Positions 1 through 13,800 of a stretch of 64,000 nucleotides of DNA are shown one piece after another; position 1 is the first letter of the stretch, and each line of letters begins with the position of its first letter. This stretch comes from Hypericum androsaemum (Eukaryota > Streptophyta > Magnoliopsida > Malpighiales > Hypericaceae): the NCBI GenBank assembly GCA_963995505.1, contig OZ023186.1, forward strand, positions 12,097,570 to 12,161,569, read 5' to 3'. Under the pieces are notes generated by a model. The model was not told where the DNA came from, made no database searches, and saw only the letters and a program-made list of their open reading frames with translations. Made by a program: the position numbers and the translations under genes.

Positions 1-1
1 G

Positions 2-3000
2 AGACGTAACGGAGAATTTGCCATAGAGACATGGGAGGAGATGAAAGTTGTGATGAGGAAACGCATTGTTCCTAGTCATTACTACCGTGATCTTTTTAAA
101 AAGTTACAAGGACTGCGACATGGAAGTATGAGCGTGGAAGATTACTACAAGCAGATGGAGATGGCCATGATACGAGCCAACGTAGAGGAGGATCGTGAAG
201 CCACTATGGCTAGGTTCTTGAATGGACTAAATCCTGAAATTCAAGACAAAGTGGAGCTACAACACTACGTCGAATTGGAAGATATGGTTCATATGGCCAA
301 CAAGATAGAGAAACAAATGAAGAGAGGGGGAGGAACACGAGCTACATCAAGTGCTACTTGGAAGCCGAATTATCCAAAAAAGTTTGATAAGCCACAAGCA
401 GCCAAAGTAGAACACAAGGCCGAGAGTTCTAGTACCAACTCTCAAAAGAAAGTGGAAGCTCCTCCTACAAGAAATCGAGACATTAGGTGTTTTAAATGTC
501 AAGGAAGGGGGCACATAGCAAGCCAATGTCCTAACAAGCAGGTTATGGTGCTTAGAGAGAGCGGGGAGGTCGAGACAGAAGGAGAAGACTCGGACCATGG
601 AAGCATGCCCTCATTGGAAGACCTGTCCGAAGAGGAATTCCAAGCTACTGAAGCACTCACTTTGGTGACAAGAAGGGCTTTGAACTTGCAAGTAAAAGAA
701 GGGGATGACGTAGCACAACGAGAGAATATTTTCCACACAAGGTGTCATGTGCAGGGCAAGGTGTGTAGTGTCATTATTGACGGAGGAAGCTGCGCTAATG
801 TTGCAAGCACCACTATGGTAGAAAAGTTAGGGTTGATCACAAAGAAACACCCTAAACCTTACAAGCTACAGTGGTTGAATGATAGTGGAGAAGTACGCGT
901 GGAAGGGCAAGTGCTAGTGACATTTCGAATTGGCAAATATGAAGATGAAGTGCTATGTGATGTGGTGCCGATGCAAGCTGGTCACCTACTACTTGGAAGG
1001 CCATGGCAATTTGATAGGAAGGTTAAGCATGATGGCTACACGAACAAGTACTCGTTCACACTCAATCGACGAGTAATCACATTAGTGCCCTTAACACCGT
1101 CACAAGTTTGTGAAGATCAATTGAAGTTACAAAAAGAGAGTGATGAGAAAAAGAAGAGTGACCAAAAGAAAAGAATTGAGCGGAGAGAAGAAGCCGAAAA
1201 AAAGAAAGGAAAAACGGCCAATGAAGAGAAAGAGCTTGAGAGAGCAAAAGAAGTCGGAAAAACAGAAATTAAAACGGCCAATGAGAGAAAAACCGAGGGG
1301 TGGAAAAGGAGTTTTTATGTGGGAGCAAGTGATATCAAGCAAGCATGTTTTGACAAAAAGCCAATGATCGTACTTATGTACAAGGAGGCATTTTTAAACA
1401 CTAACGAACTTGAACCACACTTGCCTAGTATGGTTGTTTCCCTTTTACAGGACTACGAGGATGTTTTCCCCAACGAGCTACCTTCAGGATTACCACCTAT
1501 CCGAGGGATTGAGCACCAAATTGACTTGGTTCCGGGAGCTACCATACCTAATCGTCCCGCATATAGGAGCAATCCGGAGGAAACAAAGGAACTTGAGCGA
1601 CAAGTCAACGAGCTATTGGAGAAAGGGTACGTGAGAGAGAGCATGAGTCCTTGTGCTGTGCCAGTCCTACTCGTGCCTAAGAAGGATGGATCGTGGAGGA
1701 TGTGTGTTGATTGTTGAGCAGTCAACAACATAACGGTAAAATATCGTCACCCTATTCCTCGTTTAGATGACATGTTAGATGAGCTGTATGGATCGAGCAT
1801 ATTTTCTAAAATTGACTTAAAGAGTGGTTATCATCAAATTAGAATGAAAGAAGGAGATGAGTGGAAGACAGCCTTTAAAATGAAATATGGATTATATGAA
1901 TGGATGGTCATGCCATTCGGTCTGTCTAATGCTCCTAGTACATTTATGCGGCTCATGAATCATGTTTTACGTCCATTTATTGGCAAATTTGTAGTCGTTT
2001 ATTTTGATGATATACTTGTTTATAGCAAGAGCATGGAGGATCACATGGAACATTTGAAATTTGTCCTAAATGCACTTAGAAAGGAACAATTGTTTGCTAA
2101 CTTGAAGAAGTGCACCTTTTGCACAGATAAGCTTGTCTTCTTGGGTTTTGTTGTTAGTGCTAAAGGAATACAGGTTGATGAAGAAAAGATACGTGCAATT
2201 CGAGATTGGCCAAGTCCCACGAGCGTTGCTAAAGTCCGAAGTTTCCATGGATTAGCTAGTTTCTACAGGAGATTTGTGAAAGATTTTAGTAGTTTAGCCG
2301 CACCACTTACTCAAGTAATCAAGAAGAACGTTGGATTTAGCTGGGGTGAAGCTCAAGAGAAGGCGTTTCAGCTCATCAAGGAGAAGTTGACGAATGCCCC
2401 TTTATTATCGTTACCTAACTTTTCTAAAGCGTTTGAAGTTGAGTGTGATGCTTCAGGTGTTGGAATAGGCGCTGTGCTCATGCAAGAAGGACGACCAATT
2501 GCTTACTTTAGCGAAAAGCTAAGCGGAGCAGCCTTGAATTACCCAACTTACGACAAGGAATTGTATGCATTGGTTCGGACATTGGAGACATGGCAACACT
2601 ACTTATGGCCCAAGGAATTTGTGATTCATACTGACCATGAATCTTTGAAGCACTTAAAGGGTCAACACAAGCTGAATAAAAGGCATGCACGATGGATTGA
2701 ATTTATTGAGACGTTTCCTTATGTCATACGCTATAAGCAAGGTAAGGAAAACGTAGTAGCTGATGCACTGTCACGAAGGTATGCTTTGATTTCAACTCTT
2801 GATGCAAAATTACTTGGTTTTGAATGCATTAAAGAGTTATACGCTGAGGATACTGAGTTTGGTGATTTATTTCATGAAACCGAGAGGAGTGCGTCTGGTA
2901 AGTTCTTTCGGAATGAAGGGTATTTATTTCGTGAGAATAAGCTTTGTGTGCCTAATTGTTCCTTGCGAGAATTGTTGATACAAGAGGCACATGGAGGCGG

Positions 3001-4291
3001 ATTAATGGGACATTTTGGGATAGCAAAGACTTTAGCAATTCTACAAGAGCACTTCCACTGGCCGCACATGAAGCGCGACATTGAGAGAATTTGTGGACGT
3101 TGCATCACTTGCAAGCAAGCTAAGTCTAAGGTAAAACCCCACGGTTTGTACACTCCCCTACCTATACCTAGTGAGCCTTGGATTGATATTTCTATGGACT
3201 TTGTGTTAGGACTTCCTAGGACTAAACGTGGTAGAGATTCAATTTTTGTCGTGGTGGATAGGTTTTCTAAGATGGCACATTTTATTCCATGTCATAAAAC
3301 AGATGATGCCTCGCATATTGCTGATTTGTTCTTTCGGGAAGTAGTAAGGTTGCATGGCATGCCTAGGACAATCATTTCAGATAGAGATACTAAGTTCTTA
3401 AGCTACTTTTGGAAGACTTTGTGGTGTAAGTTAGGTACCAAGTTATTATTTTCTACTACTTGTCATCCACAAACTGATGGGCAAACAGAAGTTGTGAACA
3501 GGACTTTATCTACGTTGTTAAGAGCACTCATTAAGCATAACATTAAAACTTGGGAAGATTGTTTGCCACATGTTGAGTTTGCTTATAATCGGTCTGTTCA
3601 TTCTGCTACTCAATTCTCACCATTTGAACTTGTGTATGGGTTTAATCCGCTGACCCCACTAGATTTATCACCTTTGCCTTCGAATGAGTATGTTAACTTA
3701 GATGGCAAGAAGAAGGCTGAATTTGTCAAGCAGATGCATGAGAAGGCGAGAATGAACATTCAGAAACGAACGGAGCACTACGCAAGGCAAGCGAATAAAG
3801 GGCGACACAAAGTTGTCTTTGAGCCTGGTGATTGGGTTTGGTTGCATATGAGGAAGGAGCGTTTTCCCGCACAACGACGTTCAAAGTTGCTACCTCGTGG
3901 GGATGGTCCCTTCAAAGTTTTAGAGCGCATCAATGACAATGCTTATAAGCTTGACCTGCCCGGTGAGTATAATGTAAGTGCTTCTTTTAATGTTGCTGAC
4001 TTAAGCCCGTTTGATGTAGGTGAAGATTTGAGGGCAAATCCTTTTCAAGAGAGGGGGAATGATGTGAACACGTCCACTATGGAGCTACAAGGCCCGCAAC
4101 CAGTTCGAGTTCCACTTGGACCAATTACAAGAGCAAGAGCAAAGACGTTGCACGCTGAGCTCAATGGATTAATTCAAGGGATTTGGGCTACAACCAGTTC
4201 GTGCAAGCCCGTGGACGTTCAAGGAGCCCATGCAAAGCCCATGCACGTGATTGGAGTTATTTTGGACGCATCCTTTTCAGACTTTGAGTAG
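2..4291 (+). pseudogene. Gag-pol polyprotein of element A, partial, one nonsense codon
   Basis: The reading frame is open from base 2 and continues upstream of the window. It shows the gag region, a CCHC zinc knuckle ([14 protein letters not shown], about 487-528), the protease motif [11 protein letters not shown] (about 772-804), RT with YFDD (about 2000-2011), RNase H (HTDHES about 2627, VADALS about 2756) and an integrase with HHCC finger, DD35E core and GPF motif. A TGA at 1715-1717 interrupts the frame in early RT. The intact relatives in this window carry an arginine codon there, so one C-to-T change explains it. The frame is otherwise uninterrupted to TAG at 4289-4291, inside the LTR. 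The protein would be cut before the RT catalytic site, so the copy is presumably dead in cis though very little decayed. RNA editing or readthrough cannot be excluded. Confidence 0.92.
4025..4059 (+). promoter_or_regulatory. Pre-PPT hairpin and polypurine tract of element A
   Basis: GATTTG-AGGG-CAAATC (4025-4040) can form a six-pair stem with a four-base loop. Seven bases later the polypurine tract AAGAGAGGGGGAA (4047-4059) abuts the LTR, as expected for the plus-strand primer. Confidence 0.7.
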
Positions 4292-4866
4292 GAAATTATA
4301 TCCTTTAGGAATAAGGCATGCGTATTAGACTTCCTAAAGGAGTAGAATTCGTTTCTTGTTTAGTTTTCCTAAATTCCAGCCAAGTTTCCTACTTTTTAGG
4401 AATAAGAGTTATCCAATAGTGGATAATGATTGTGTTTTTCAATTATTAGGATAAATATTCGTTTTAAGCCTAGTTTAGGTAGTTGGATAAGTTTGAAGCT
4501 CTTCAGAACTTATCTTGTTGACTTTGGAGTCTAACCAAGTCAGTTGTAACCTCTATTTAAAGGAGGCCACGAATTCAATAAAGGACACATCTTTTGGCAT
4601 AAGAAAATTCATGAGTCTTTGATACTCTTGTTGTTCTTGCGGGCTGGATTGCTTAGCTGGGGCGTTTGTACTTATCAAACGGAATTCCCATCTCCATTTG
4701 TGGCGTATTCGATTCAAGATCAAGGTTCGCGTTCTCACCATTGCTACGGGTCAAAGTTAACCAACACCGAGGTTCGGTGCAAGGCGCAAAGCGACGGGTC
4801 AAGATCAACCATCATCCTAGAGTAGACGGTCCGAGTTTGTGCGAGTTCCTGACGGGATTCATATCA
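4060..4866 (+). repeat. 3' LTR of element A (807 bp)
   Basis: The LTR begins TGATGTGAAC directly after the polypurine tract and ends GGATTCATATCA at the satellite border. It has a TATTTAAA box at 4554-4561 and an AATAAA signal at 4577-4582. The last 230 or so bases of the gag-pol frame (to 4291) lie within it. Confidence 0.88.
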
Positions 4867-7800
4867 AAAAGGAAAGAAAAGACAAGATAAGGCAAGAAAA
4901 CGCAAGATAAGGCAAGAAAAGGGAAGGAAAGGCAAGAAATGGAAAGAGAATGAAAGATGAGGCAACAAAAGGCAAAATAAGCCATTAAAAGGAAAGAAAA
5001 GGAAATGAAAAGGCAAGAAAAGGCAAGATAAGGAAAGAAAAGGCAAGAAAATGCATGAAAAGTGAAGAAAATGAAGGAAAAGGCAAAAAAGGCATAAAAA
5101 TACAAGAAAGGCAAGATAAGGTAAGAAAAGGCAAGATAAGGAACGAAAAGGAAAGAAAAGCAAGAAAAGGCAAGAAAATGAAAAAAAAGGAAAAAAAGAA
5201 AGTTAAGGCAAGAAAAGGTAAGAAAAGGCAAGGAAACGGAATGAAAAGGCAAGAAAAGGTAAAAAAGGCAAGATAAGGCAAGAAAAGGCAAGGAAAGGAA
5301 AGATAAGGCAAGAAAAGGCAAGATAAGGCAAAAAAAAGGCAAGATACGGCAAGAAATGGCAAAGAAAAGGAAAGAAAAGGCAAGAAAAGGAAAGATAAGG
5401 CAAGAAAAGGCATGGAAAAGGCATAAAAAGGCAAGAAAAGGAAAGATAAGGCAAGAAAAGCAATGGAAAGGCAAGAAAAGGAAAGAAATGGAAGAACCAA
5501 GATAAGGCGAGAAAAGAAAAGATAAGAAAAGAAAAGGCAAGGAAATGGCATGAAAAGGCAAGGAAAAGGCAAGGAAAGGCAAGAAAAGGAAAGATAATGC
5601 AAAAAAAGGAAAGGAAAGGCAAGAAAGGGAATGAAAAGGGATGGAAAAGATGAAAAGGCAAGGAAAAGGATGAAAAGGCAAGAAAGGTATAAAAAGGCAA
5701 GAAAAAGCAAGAAAAGGCAAGGAAGTAAGATAAGGAAGGAAAAGGCAAGGAAAAGGAAAGAAAAGGCAAGAAAAGCAAAGAAAAGGAAAGAAAAAGGAAG
5801 AAAAGGTATGAAAAGGCAAAAAAAGGAAAGAAAGGGCAAGGAAAAGGCAAGAAAAAGCAAGATAAGGCAAGAAAAGGCAAGAAAATGCAAGATAAGCCAA
5901 GAAAATGGAAGAAAAGGCAAGAAATGGAAAGAAAATGAAAGATGAGGCAAGAAAAGGCAAAATAAGGCATGAAAAGGAAAGAAAAGGAAATAAAAAGGCA
6001 AGAAAAGGCAAGAAAAGGAAAGAAAAGGCAAGAAAAGACATGAAAAGCCAAGAAAATGAAAGAAAAGGCAAAAAAGACATAAAAAGGCAAGATAGGGTAA
6101 GAAACTGCAAGATAAGGAACGAAAAGGCAAGGCAAAGGAAAGAAATGGCAAGGAAAAGGCAAGAAAATTCAAGATAAGGCAAGAAAAGGAAAGAAAAAAC
6201 AAGATAAGGCAAGAAAATGGAAACAAAGGCAAGAAATGGAAATAAAATGAAAGATGAGGCAAGAAAAGGCAAAATAAGGCAAGAAAAGGGAAGATAAGGC
6301 AAAAAAAAGGGAAGATAAGGCAAAATAAGGCAAGAAAAGGCAAGAAAAGGAAAGATAAGGCAAGATAAGGCAAGAAAAGGGAAGATAAGGCAAAAAAAGA
6401 AAGAAAAGACAAGAAAAAGGCAAAATAAGGCAAGAAAAAGCAAGGAAAAGGCAAGAAAAGGCATGAGAAGAAATGAAAAGGCAAGATAAGGTAAGAAAAG
6501 GAAAGATAAGGAATGAAAAGGCAAGATAAGGAATCGAAAGGCAAGAAAAGGCATGAAAAGGCAAGAAATGGCAAGAAAAAGAAAGATAAGTCAAGAAAAG
6601 GCAAGATAAGGCAAGAAAAGGCGAGAAAAGGCAAGATAAGGAAAGAAAAGGCAAGATTAAGGCAAGAAAAGGCATGAAAAGTCAAGAAAATGAAAGAAAA
6701 GGCAAAAAAGGTATAAAAAGGCAAGAAAAGGGAAGATAAGGTAAGAAATGGCAAGATATGGAACGAAAAGGCAAGATAAAGGCAAGAAAAGGAAAAAAAG
6801 AAAGATAAGGCAAGAAAAGGTAAGGAAAAGTAAGGAAACGGAATGAAAAGGCAAGAAAAGGTAAGATAAGGCAAGAAAAGGCAAGAAAAGGAAAGAAAAG
6901 GAAAGATAAGGCAAGAAAAGGGAAGATAAGGCAAAAAAAGGAAAGAAACGGCAAGAAAAGCCATGGAAAAGGTAAGAAAAGGCAAGAAAAAGGCAAAATA
7001 AGGCAAGAAAAGGGAAGGAAAAGGCAAGAAAAGGCATGAGAATAAATGAAAAGGCAAGATAAGGTAAAAAAAGGAAAGATAATGAATGAAAAGGAAAGAT
7101 AAGGCAAGAAAAGGTAAGAAAAGGCAAGAAAAGGCATGAAAAGGCAAGCAATGGAAGGAAAAAGAAAGAAAAGTAATGAAAAGGCAAGATAAGGCAAGAA
7201 AAAGTAAGAAAAGGCAAGAAAAGGCAAGACAAGCCTAGATAAGGCAAGATAAGGAAAGAAACGGCAAAGAAAAGGAAAGAAAAGGAAAGATAAGGCAAGA
7301 AAAGGCATGGAAAAGGCAAGAAAAGGAAAGATAAGGCAAGAAAAGCAATGGAAAGGCAAGGAAAGGAAAGAAAAGGCAAGAACTAAGATAAGGCGAGAAA
7401 AGGAAAGATAAGAAAAAAAAAGGCATGGAAATGGCATGAAAAGGCAAGGAAAAGGCAAGGAAAGGCAAGAAAAGGGATGAAAAGGCAAGAAAGGGGATGA
7501 AAAGGGAAGGAAAAGATGAAAAGGCAAGGAAAAGGATGAAAAGGCAAGAAAGGTATGAAAAGACAAGAAAAGGCAACAAAAGGCAAGGAAGTAAGATAAG
7601 GCAAGAAAAGGCAAGAAAAGGAAAGAAAGGGTAAGGAAAAGGCAAGAAAAGTCAAGATAAGGCAAGATAAGGCAAGAAAAGGAAAGAAAAGACAAGATAA
7701 GGCAAGAAAAGGAAAGAAAGGGCAAGGAAAAGGCAAGAAAAGGCAAGAAAATGCAAGATAAGGCAAGAAAATGGAAGAAAAGGCAAGAAATGGAAAGAAA

Positions 7801-10800
7801 ATGAAAGATGAGGCAAGAAAAGGCAAAATAAGGCATGAAAAGGAAAGAAAAGGCAATAAAAAGGCAAGAAAAGGAAAGAAAAGGCAAGAAAAGACATGAA
7901 AAGCCAAGAAAATGAAAGAAAAGGCAAAAAAGACATAAAAAGGCAAGATAGGGTAAGAAACTGCAAGATATGGAACGAAAAGGCAAGGCAAAGGAAAGAA
8001 ATGGCAAGGAAAAGGCAAGAAAATTCAAGATAAGGCAAGAAAAGGAAAGAAAAAACAAGATAAGGCAAGAAAATGCAAGATAAGGCAAGAAAATGGAAAC
8101 AAAGGCAAGAAATGGAAATAAAATGAAAGATGAGGCAAGAAAAGGCAAAATAAGGCAAGAAAAGGGATGATAAGGCAAAAAAAAGGGAAGATAAGGCAAA
8201 ATAAGGCAAGAAAAGGCAAGAAAAGGAAAGATAAGGCAAGATAAGGCAAGAAAAGGGAAGATAAGGCAAAAAAAGAAAGAAAAGGCAAGAAAAAGGCAAA
8301 ATAAGGCAAGAAAAAGCAAGGAAAAGGCAAGAAAAGGCATGAGAAGAAATGAAAAGGCAAGATAAGGAAAGATAAGGAATGAAAAGGCAAGATAAGGAAT
8401 CGAAAGGCAAGAAAAGGCATGAAAAGGCATGAAAAGGCAAGAAATGGCAAGAAAAAGAAAGATAAGTCAAGAAAAGGCAAGATAAGGTAAGAAAAGGCGA
8501 GAAAAGGCAAGATAAGGAAAGAAAAGGCAAGATTAAGGCAAGAAAAGGCATGAAAAGTCAAGAAAATGAAAGAAAAGGCAAAAAAGGTATAAAAAGGCAA
8601 GAAAAGGGAAGATAAGGTAAGAAATGGCAAGATATGGAACGAAAAGGCAAGATAAAGGCAAGAAAAGGAAAAAAAGAAAGATAAGGCAAGAAAAGGTAAG
8701 GAAAAGTAAGGAAACGGAATGAAAAGGCAAGAAAAGGTAAGATAAGGCAAGAAAAGGCAAGAAAAGGAAAGAAAAGGAAAGATAAGGCAAGAAAAGGGAA
8801 GATAAGGCAAAAAAAGGAAAGAAACGGCAAGAAAAGCCATGGAAAAGGTAAGAAAAGGCAAGAAAAAGGCAAAATAAGGCAAGAAAAGGGAAGGAAAAGG
8901 CAAGAAAAGGCATGAGAATAAATGAAAAGGCAAGATAAGGTAAAAAAAGGAAAGATAATGAATGAAAAGGAAAGATAAGGCAAGAAAAGGTAAGAAAAGG
9001 CAAGAAAAGGCAAGAAAAGGCATGAAAAGGCAAGCAATGGAAGGAAAAAGAAAGAAAAGTAATGAAAAGGCAAGATAAGGCAAGAAAAAGTAAGAAAAGG
9101 CAAGAAAAGGCAAGACAAGCCTAGATAAGGCAAGATAAGGAAAGAAACGGCAAAGAAAAGGAAAGAAAAGGAAAGATAAGGCAAGAAAAGGCATGGAAAA
9201 GGCAAGAAAAGGAAAGATAAGGCAAGAAAAGCAATGGAAAGGCAAGGAAAGGAAAGAAAAGGCAAGAACCAAGATAAGGCGAGAAAAGGAAAGATAAGAA
9301 AAAAAAAGGCATGGAAATGGCATGAAAAGGCAAGGAAAAGGCAAGGAAAGGCAAGAAAAGGGATGAAAAGGCAAGAAAGGGGATGAAAAGGGAAGGAAAA
9401 GATGAAAAGGCAAGGAAAAGGATGAAAAGGCAAGAAAGGTATGAAAAGACAAGAAAAGGCAACAAAAGGCAAGGAAGTAAGATAAGGCAAGAAAAGGCAA
9501 GAAAAGGAAAGAAAGGGTAAGGAAAAGGCAAGAAAAGGAAAGAAAGGGTAAGGAAAAGGTAAGAAAAGTCAAGATAAGGCAAGATAAGGCAAGAAAAGGA
9601 AAGAAAATACAAGATAAGGCAAGAAAAGGAAAGAAAGGGCAAGGAAAAGGCAAGAAAAAGCAAGAAAAGGCAAGAAAAGGCAAGAAAATGCAAGATAAGG
9701 CAAGAAAATGGAAGAAAAGGCAAGAAATGGAAAGAAAATGAAAGATGAGGCAAGAAAAGGCAAAATAAGGCATGAAAAGGAAAGAAAAGGCAATAAAAAG
9801 GCAAGAAAAGGAAAGAAAAGGCAAGAAAAGACATGAAAAGCCAAGAAAATGAAAGAAAAGGCAAAAAAGACATAAAAAGGCAAGATAGGGTAAGAAACTG
9901 CAAGATAAAGAACGAAAAGGCAAGGCAAAGGAAAGAAATGGCAAGGAAAAGGCAAGAAAATTCAAGATAAGGCAAGAAAAGGAAAGAAAAAACAAGATAA
10001 GGCAAGAAAATGAAAGATAAGGCAAGAAAATGGAAACAAAGGCAAGAAATGGAAATAAAATGAAAGATGAGGCAAGAAAAGGCAAAATAAGGCAAGAAAA
10101 GGGAAGATAAGGCAAAAAAAGGGAAGATAAGGCAAAATAAGGCAAGAAAAGGCAAGAAAAGGAAAGATAAGGCAAGATAAGGCAAGAAAAGGGAAGATAA
10201 GGCAAAAAAAGAAAGAAAAGGCAAGAAAAAGGCAAAATAAGGCAAGAAAAAGCAAGGAAAAGGCAAGAAAAGGCATGAGAAGAAATGAAAAGGCAAGATA
10301 AGGTAAGAAAAGGAAAGATAAGGAATGAAAAGGCAAGATAAGGAATCGAAAGGCAAGAAAAGGCATGAAAAGGCATGAAAAGGCAAGAAATGGCAAGAAA
10401 AAGAAAGATAAGTCAAGAAAAGGCAAGAAAAGGCGAGAAAAGGCAAGATAAGGAAAGAAAAGGCAAGATTAAGGCAAGAAAAGGCATGAAAAGTCAAGAA
10501 AATGAAAGAAAAGGCAAAAAAGGTATAAAAAGGCAAGAAAAGGGAAGATAAGGTAAGAAATGGCAAGATATGGAACGAAAAGGCAAGATAAAGGCAAGAA
10601 AAGGAAAAAAAGAAAGATAAGGCAAGAAAAGGTAAGGAAAAGTAAGGAAACGGAATGAAAAGGCAAGAAAAGGTAAGATAAGGCAAGAAAAGGCAAGAAA
10701 AGGAAAGAAAAGGAAAGATAAGGCAAGAAAAGGGAAGATAAGGCAAAAAAAGGAAAGAAACGGCAAGAAAAGCCATGGAAAAGGTAAGAAAAGGCAAGAA

Positions 10801-13800
10801 AAAGGCAAAATAAGGCAAGAAAAGGGAAGGAAAAGGCAAGAAAAGGCATGAGAATAAATGAAAAGGCAAGATAAGGTAAAAAAAGGAAAGATAATGAATG
10901 AAAAGGAAAGATAAGGCAAGAAAAGGTAAGAAAAGGCAAGAAAAGGCATGAAAAGGCAAGCAATGGAAGGAAAAAGAAAGAAATGTAATGAAAAGGCAAG
11001 ATAAGGCAAGAAAAAGTAAGAAAAGGCAAGAAAAGGCAAGACAAGCCTAGATAAGGCAAGATAAGGAAAGAAACGGCAAAGAAAAGGAAAGAAAAAGAAA
11101 GATAAGGCAAGAAAAGGCATGGAAAAGGCAAGAAAAGGAAAGATAAGGCAAGAAAAGCAATGGAAAGGCAAGGAAAGGAAAGAAAAGGCAAGAACCAAGA
11201 TAAGGCGAGAAAAGGAAAGATAAGAAAAAAAAAGGCATGGAAATGGCATGAAAAGGCAAGGAAAAGGCAAGGAAAGGCAAGAAAAGGGATGAAAAGGCAA
11301 GAAAGGGGATGAAAAGGGAAGGAAAAGATGAAAAGGCAAGGAAAAGGATGAAAAGGCAAGAAAGGTATGAAAAGACAAGAAAAGGCAACAAAAGGCAAGG
11401 AAGTAAGATAAGGCAAGAAAAGGCAAGAAAAGGAAAGAAAGGGTAAGGAAAAGGCAAGAAAAGGAAAGAAAGGGTAAGGAAAAGGTAAGAAAAGTCAAGA
11501 TAAGGCAAGATAAGGCAAGAAAAGGAAAGAAAATACAAGATAAGGCAAGAAAAGGAAAGAAAGGGCAAGGAAAAGGCAAGAAAAAGCAAGAAAAGGCAAG
11601 AAAAGGCAAGAAAATGCAAGATAAGCCAAGAAAATGGAAGAAAAGGCAAGAAATGGAAAGAAAATGAAAGATGAGGCAAGAAAAGGCAAAATAAGGCATG
11701 AAAAGGAAAGAAAAGGCAATAAAAAGGCAAGAAAAGGAAAGAAAAGGCAAGAAAAGACATGAAAAGCCAAGAAAATGAAAGAAAAGGCAAAAAAGACATA
11801 AAAAGGCAAGATAGGGTAAGAAACTGCAAGATAAAGAACGAAAAGGCAAGGCAAAGGAAAGAAATGGCAAGGAAAAGGCAAGAAAATTCAAGATAAGGCA
11901 AGAAAAGGAAAGAAAAAACAAGATAAGGCAAGAAAATGAAAGATAAGGCAAGAAAATGGAAACAAAGGCAAGAAATGGAAATAAAATGAAAGATGAGGCA
12001 AGAAAAGGCAAAATAAGGCAAGAAAAGGGAAGATAAGGCAAAAAAAGGGAAGATAAGGCAAAATAAGGCAAGAAAAGGCAAGAAAAGGAAAGATAAGGCA
12101 AGATAAGGCAAGAAAAGGGAAGATAAGGCAAAAAAAGAAAGAAAAGGCAAGAAAAAGGCAAAATAAGGCAAGAAAAAGCAAGGAAAAGGCAAGAAAAGGC
12201 ATGAGAAGAAATGAAAAGGCAAGATAAGGTAAGAAAAGGAAAGATAAGGAATGAAAAGGCAAGATAAGGAATCGAAAGGCAAGAAAAGGCATGAAAAGGC
12301 ATGAAAAGGCAAGAAATGGCAAGAAAAAGAAAGATAAGTCAAGAAAAGGCAAGAAAAGGCGAGAAAAGGCAAGATAAGGAAAGAAAAGGCAAGATTAAGG
12401 CAAGAAAAGGCATGAAAAGTCAAGAAAATGAAAGAAAAGGCAAAAAAGGTATAAAAAGGCAAGAAAAGGGAAGATAAGGTAAGAAATGGCAAGATATGGA
12501 ACGAAAAGGCAAGATAAAGGCAAGAAAAGGAAAAAAAGAAAGATAAGGCAAGAAAAGGTAAGGAAAAGTAAGGAAACGGAATGAAAAGGCAAGAAAAGGT
12601 AAGATAAGGCAAGAAAAGGCAAGAAAAGGAAAGAAAAGGAAAGATAAGGCAAGAAAAGGGAAGATAAGGCAAAAAAAGGAAAGAAACGGCAAGAAAAGCC
12701 ATGGAAAAGGTAAGAAAAGGCAAGAAAAAGGCAAAATAAGGCAAGAAAAGGGAAGGAAAAGGCAAGAAAAGGCATGAGAATAAATGAAAAGGCAAGATAA
12801 GGTAAAAAAAGGAAAGATAATGAATGAAAAGGAAAGATAAGGCAAGAAAAGGTAAGAAAAGGCAAGAAAAGGCATGAAAAGGCAAGCAATGGAAGGAAAA
12901 AGAAAGAAATGTAATGAAAAGGCAAGATAAGGCAAGAAAAAGTAAGAAAAGGCAAGAAAAGGCAAGACAAGCCTAGATAAGGCAAGATAAGGAAAGAAAC
13001 GGCAAAGAAAAGGAAAGAAAAAGAAAGATAAGGCAAGAAAAGGCATGGAAAAGGCAAGAAAAGGAAAGATAAGGCAAGAAAAGCAATGGAAAGGCAAGGA
13101 AAGGAAAGAAAAGGCAAGAACCAAGATAAGGCGAGAAAAGGAAAGATAAGAAAAAAAAAGGCATGGAAATGGCATGAAAAGGCAAGGAAAAGGCAAGGAA
13201 AGGCAAGAAAAGGGATGAAAAGGCAAGAAAGGGGATGAAAAGGGAAGGAAAAGATGAAAAGGCAAGGAAAAGGATGAAAAGGCAAGAAAGGTATGAAAAG
13301 ACAAGAAAAGGCAACAAAAGGCAAGGAAGTAAGATAAGGCAAGAAAAGGCAAGAAAAGGAAAGAAAGGGTAAGGAAAAGGCAAGAAAAGGAAAGAAAGGG
13401 TAAGGAAAAGGTAAGAAAAGTCAAGATAAGGCAAGATAAGGCAAGAAAAGGAAAGAAAATACAAGATAAGGCAAGAAAAGGAAAGAAAGGGCAAGGAAAA
13501 GGCAAGAAAAAGCAAGAAAAGGCAAGAAAAGGCAAGAAAATGCAAGATAAGCCAAGAAAATGGAAGAAAAGGCAAGAAATGGAAAGAAAATGAAAGATGA
13601 GGCAAGAAAAGGCAAAATAAGGCATGAAAAGGAAAGAAAAGGCAATAAAAAGGCAAGAAAAGGAAAGAAAAGGCAAGAAAAGACATGAAAAGCCAAGAAA
13701 ATGAAAGAAAAGGCAAAAAAGACATAAAAAGGCAAGATAGGGTAAGAAACTGCAAGATAAAGAACGAAAAGGCAAGGCAAAGGAAAGAAATGGCAAGGAA

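Larger units (their letters stand above)
1..4866 (+). mobile_element. Element A: Ty3/gypsy LTR retrotransposon, 5' part outside window
   Basis: The window opens inside gag of an autonomous Ty3/gypsy element read on the + strand. Gag, protease, RT, RNase H and integrase follow in the usual order, then a polypurine tract (4047-4059) and one LTR (4060-4866) starting TGATGTGAAC and ending in CATATCA. The satellite begins immediately afterwards at 4867. The 5' LTR, primer site and gag N-terminus lie upstream of base 1, so the target site duplication cannot be checked. A is clearly diverged from D, E and F in sequence and in its LTR, so it represents a separate subfamily of the same lineage. Confidence 0.93.
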
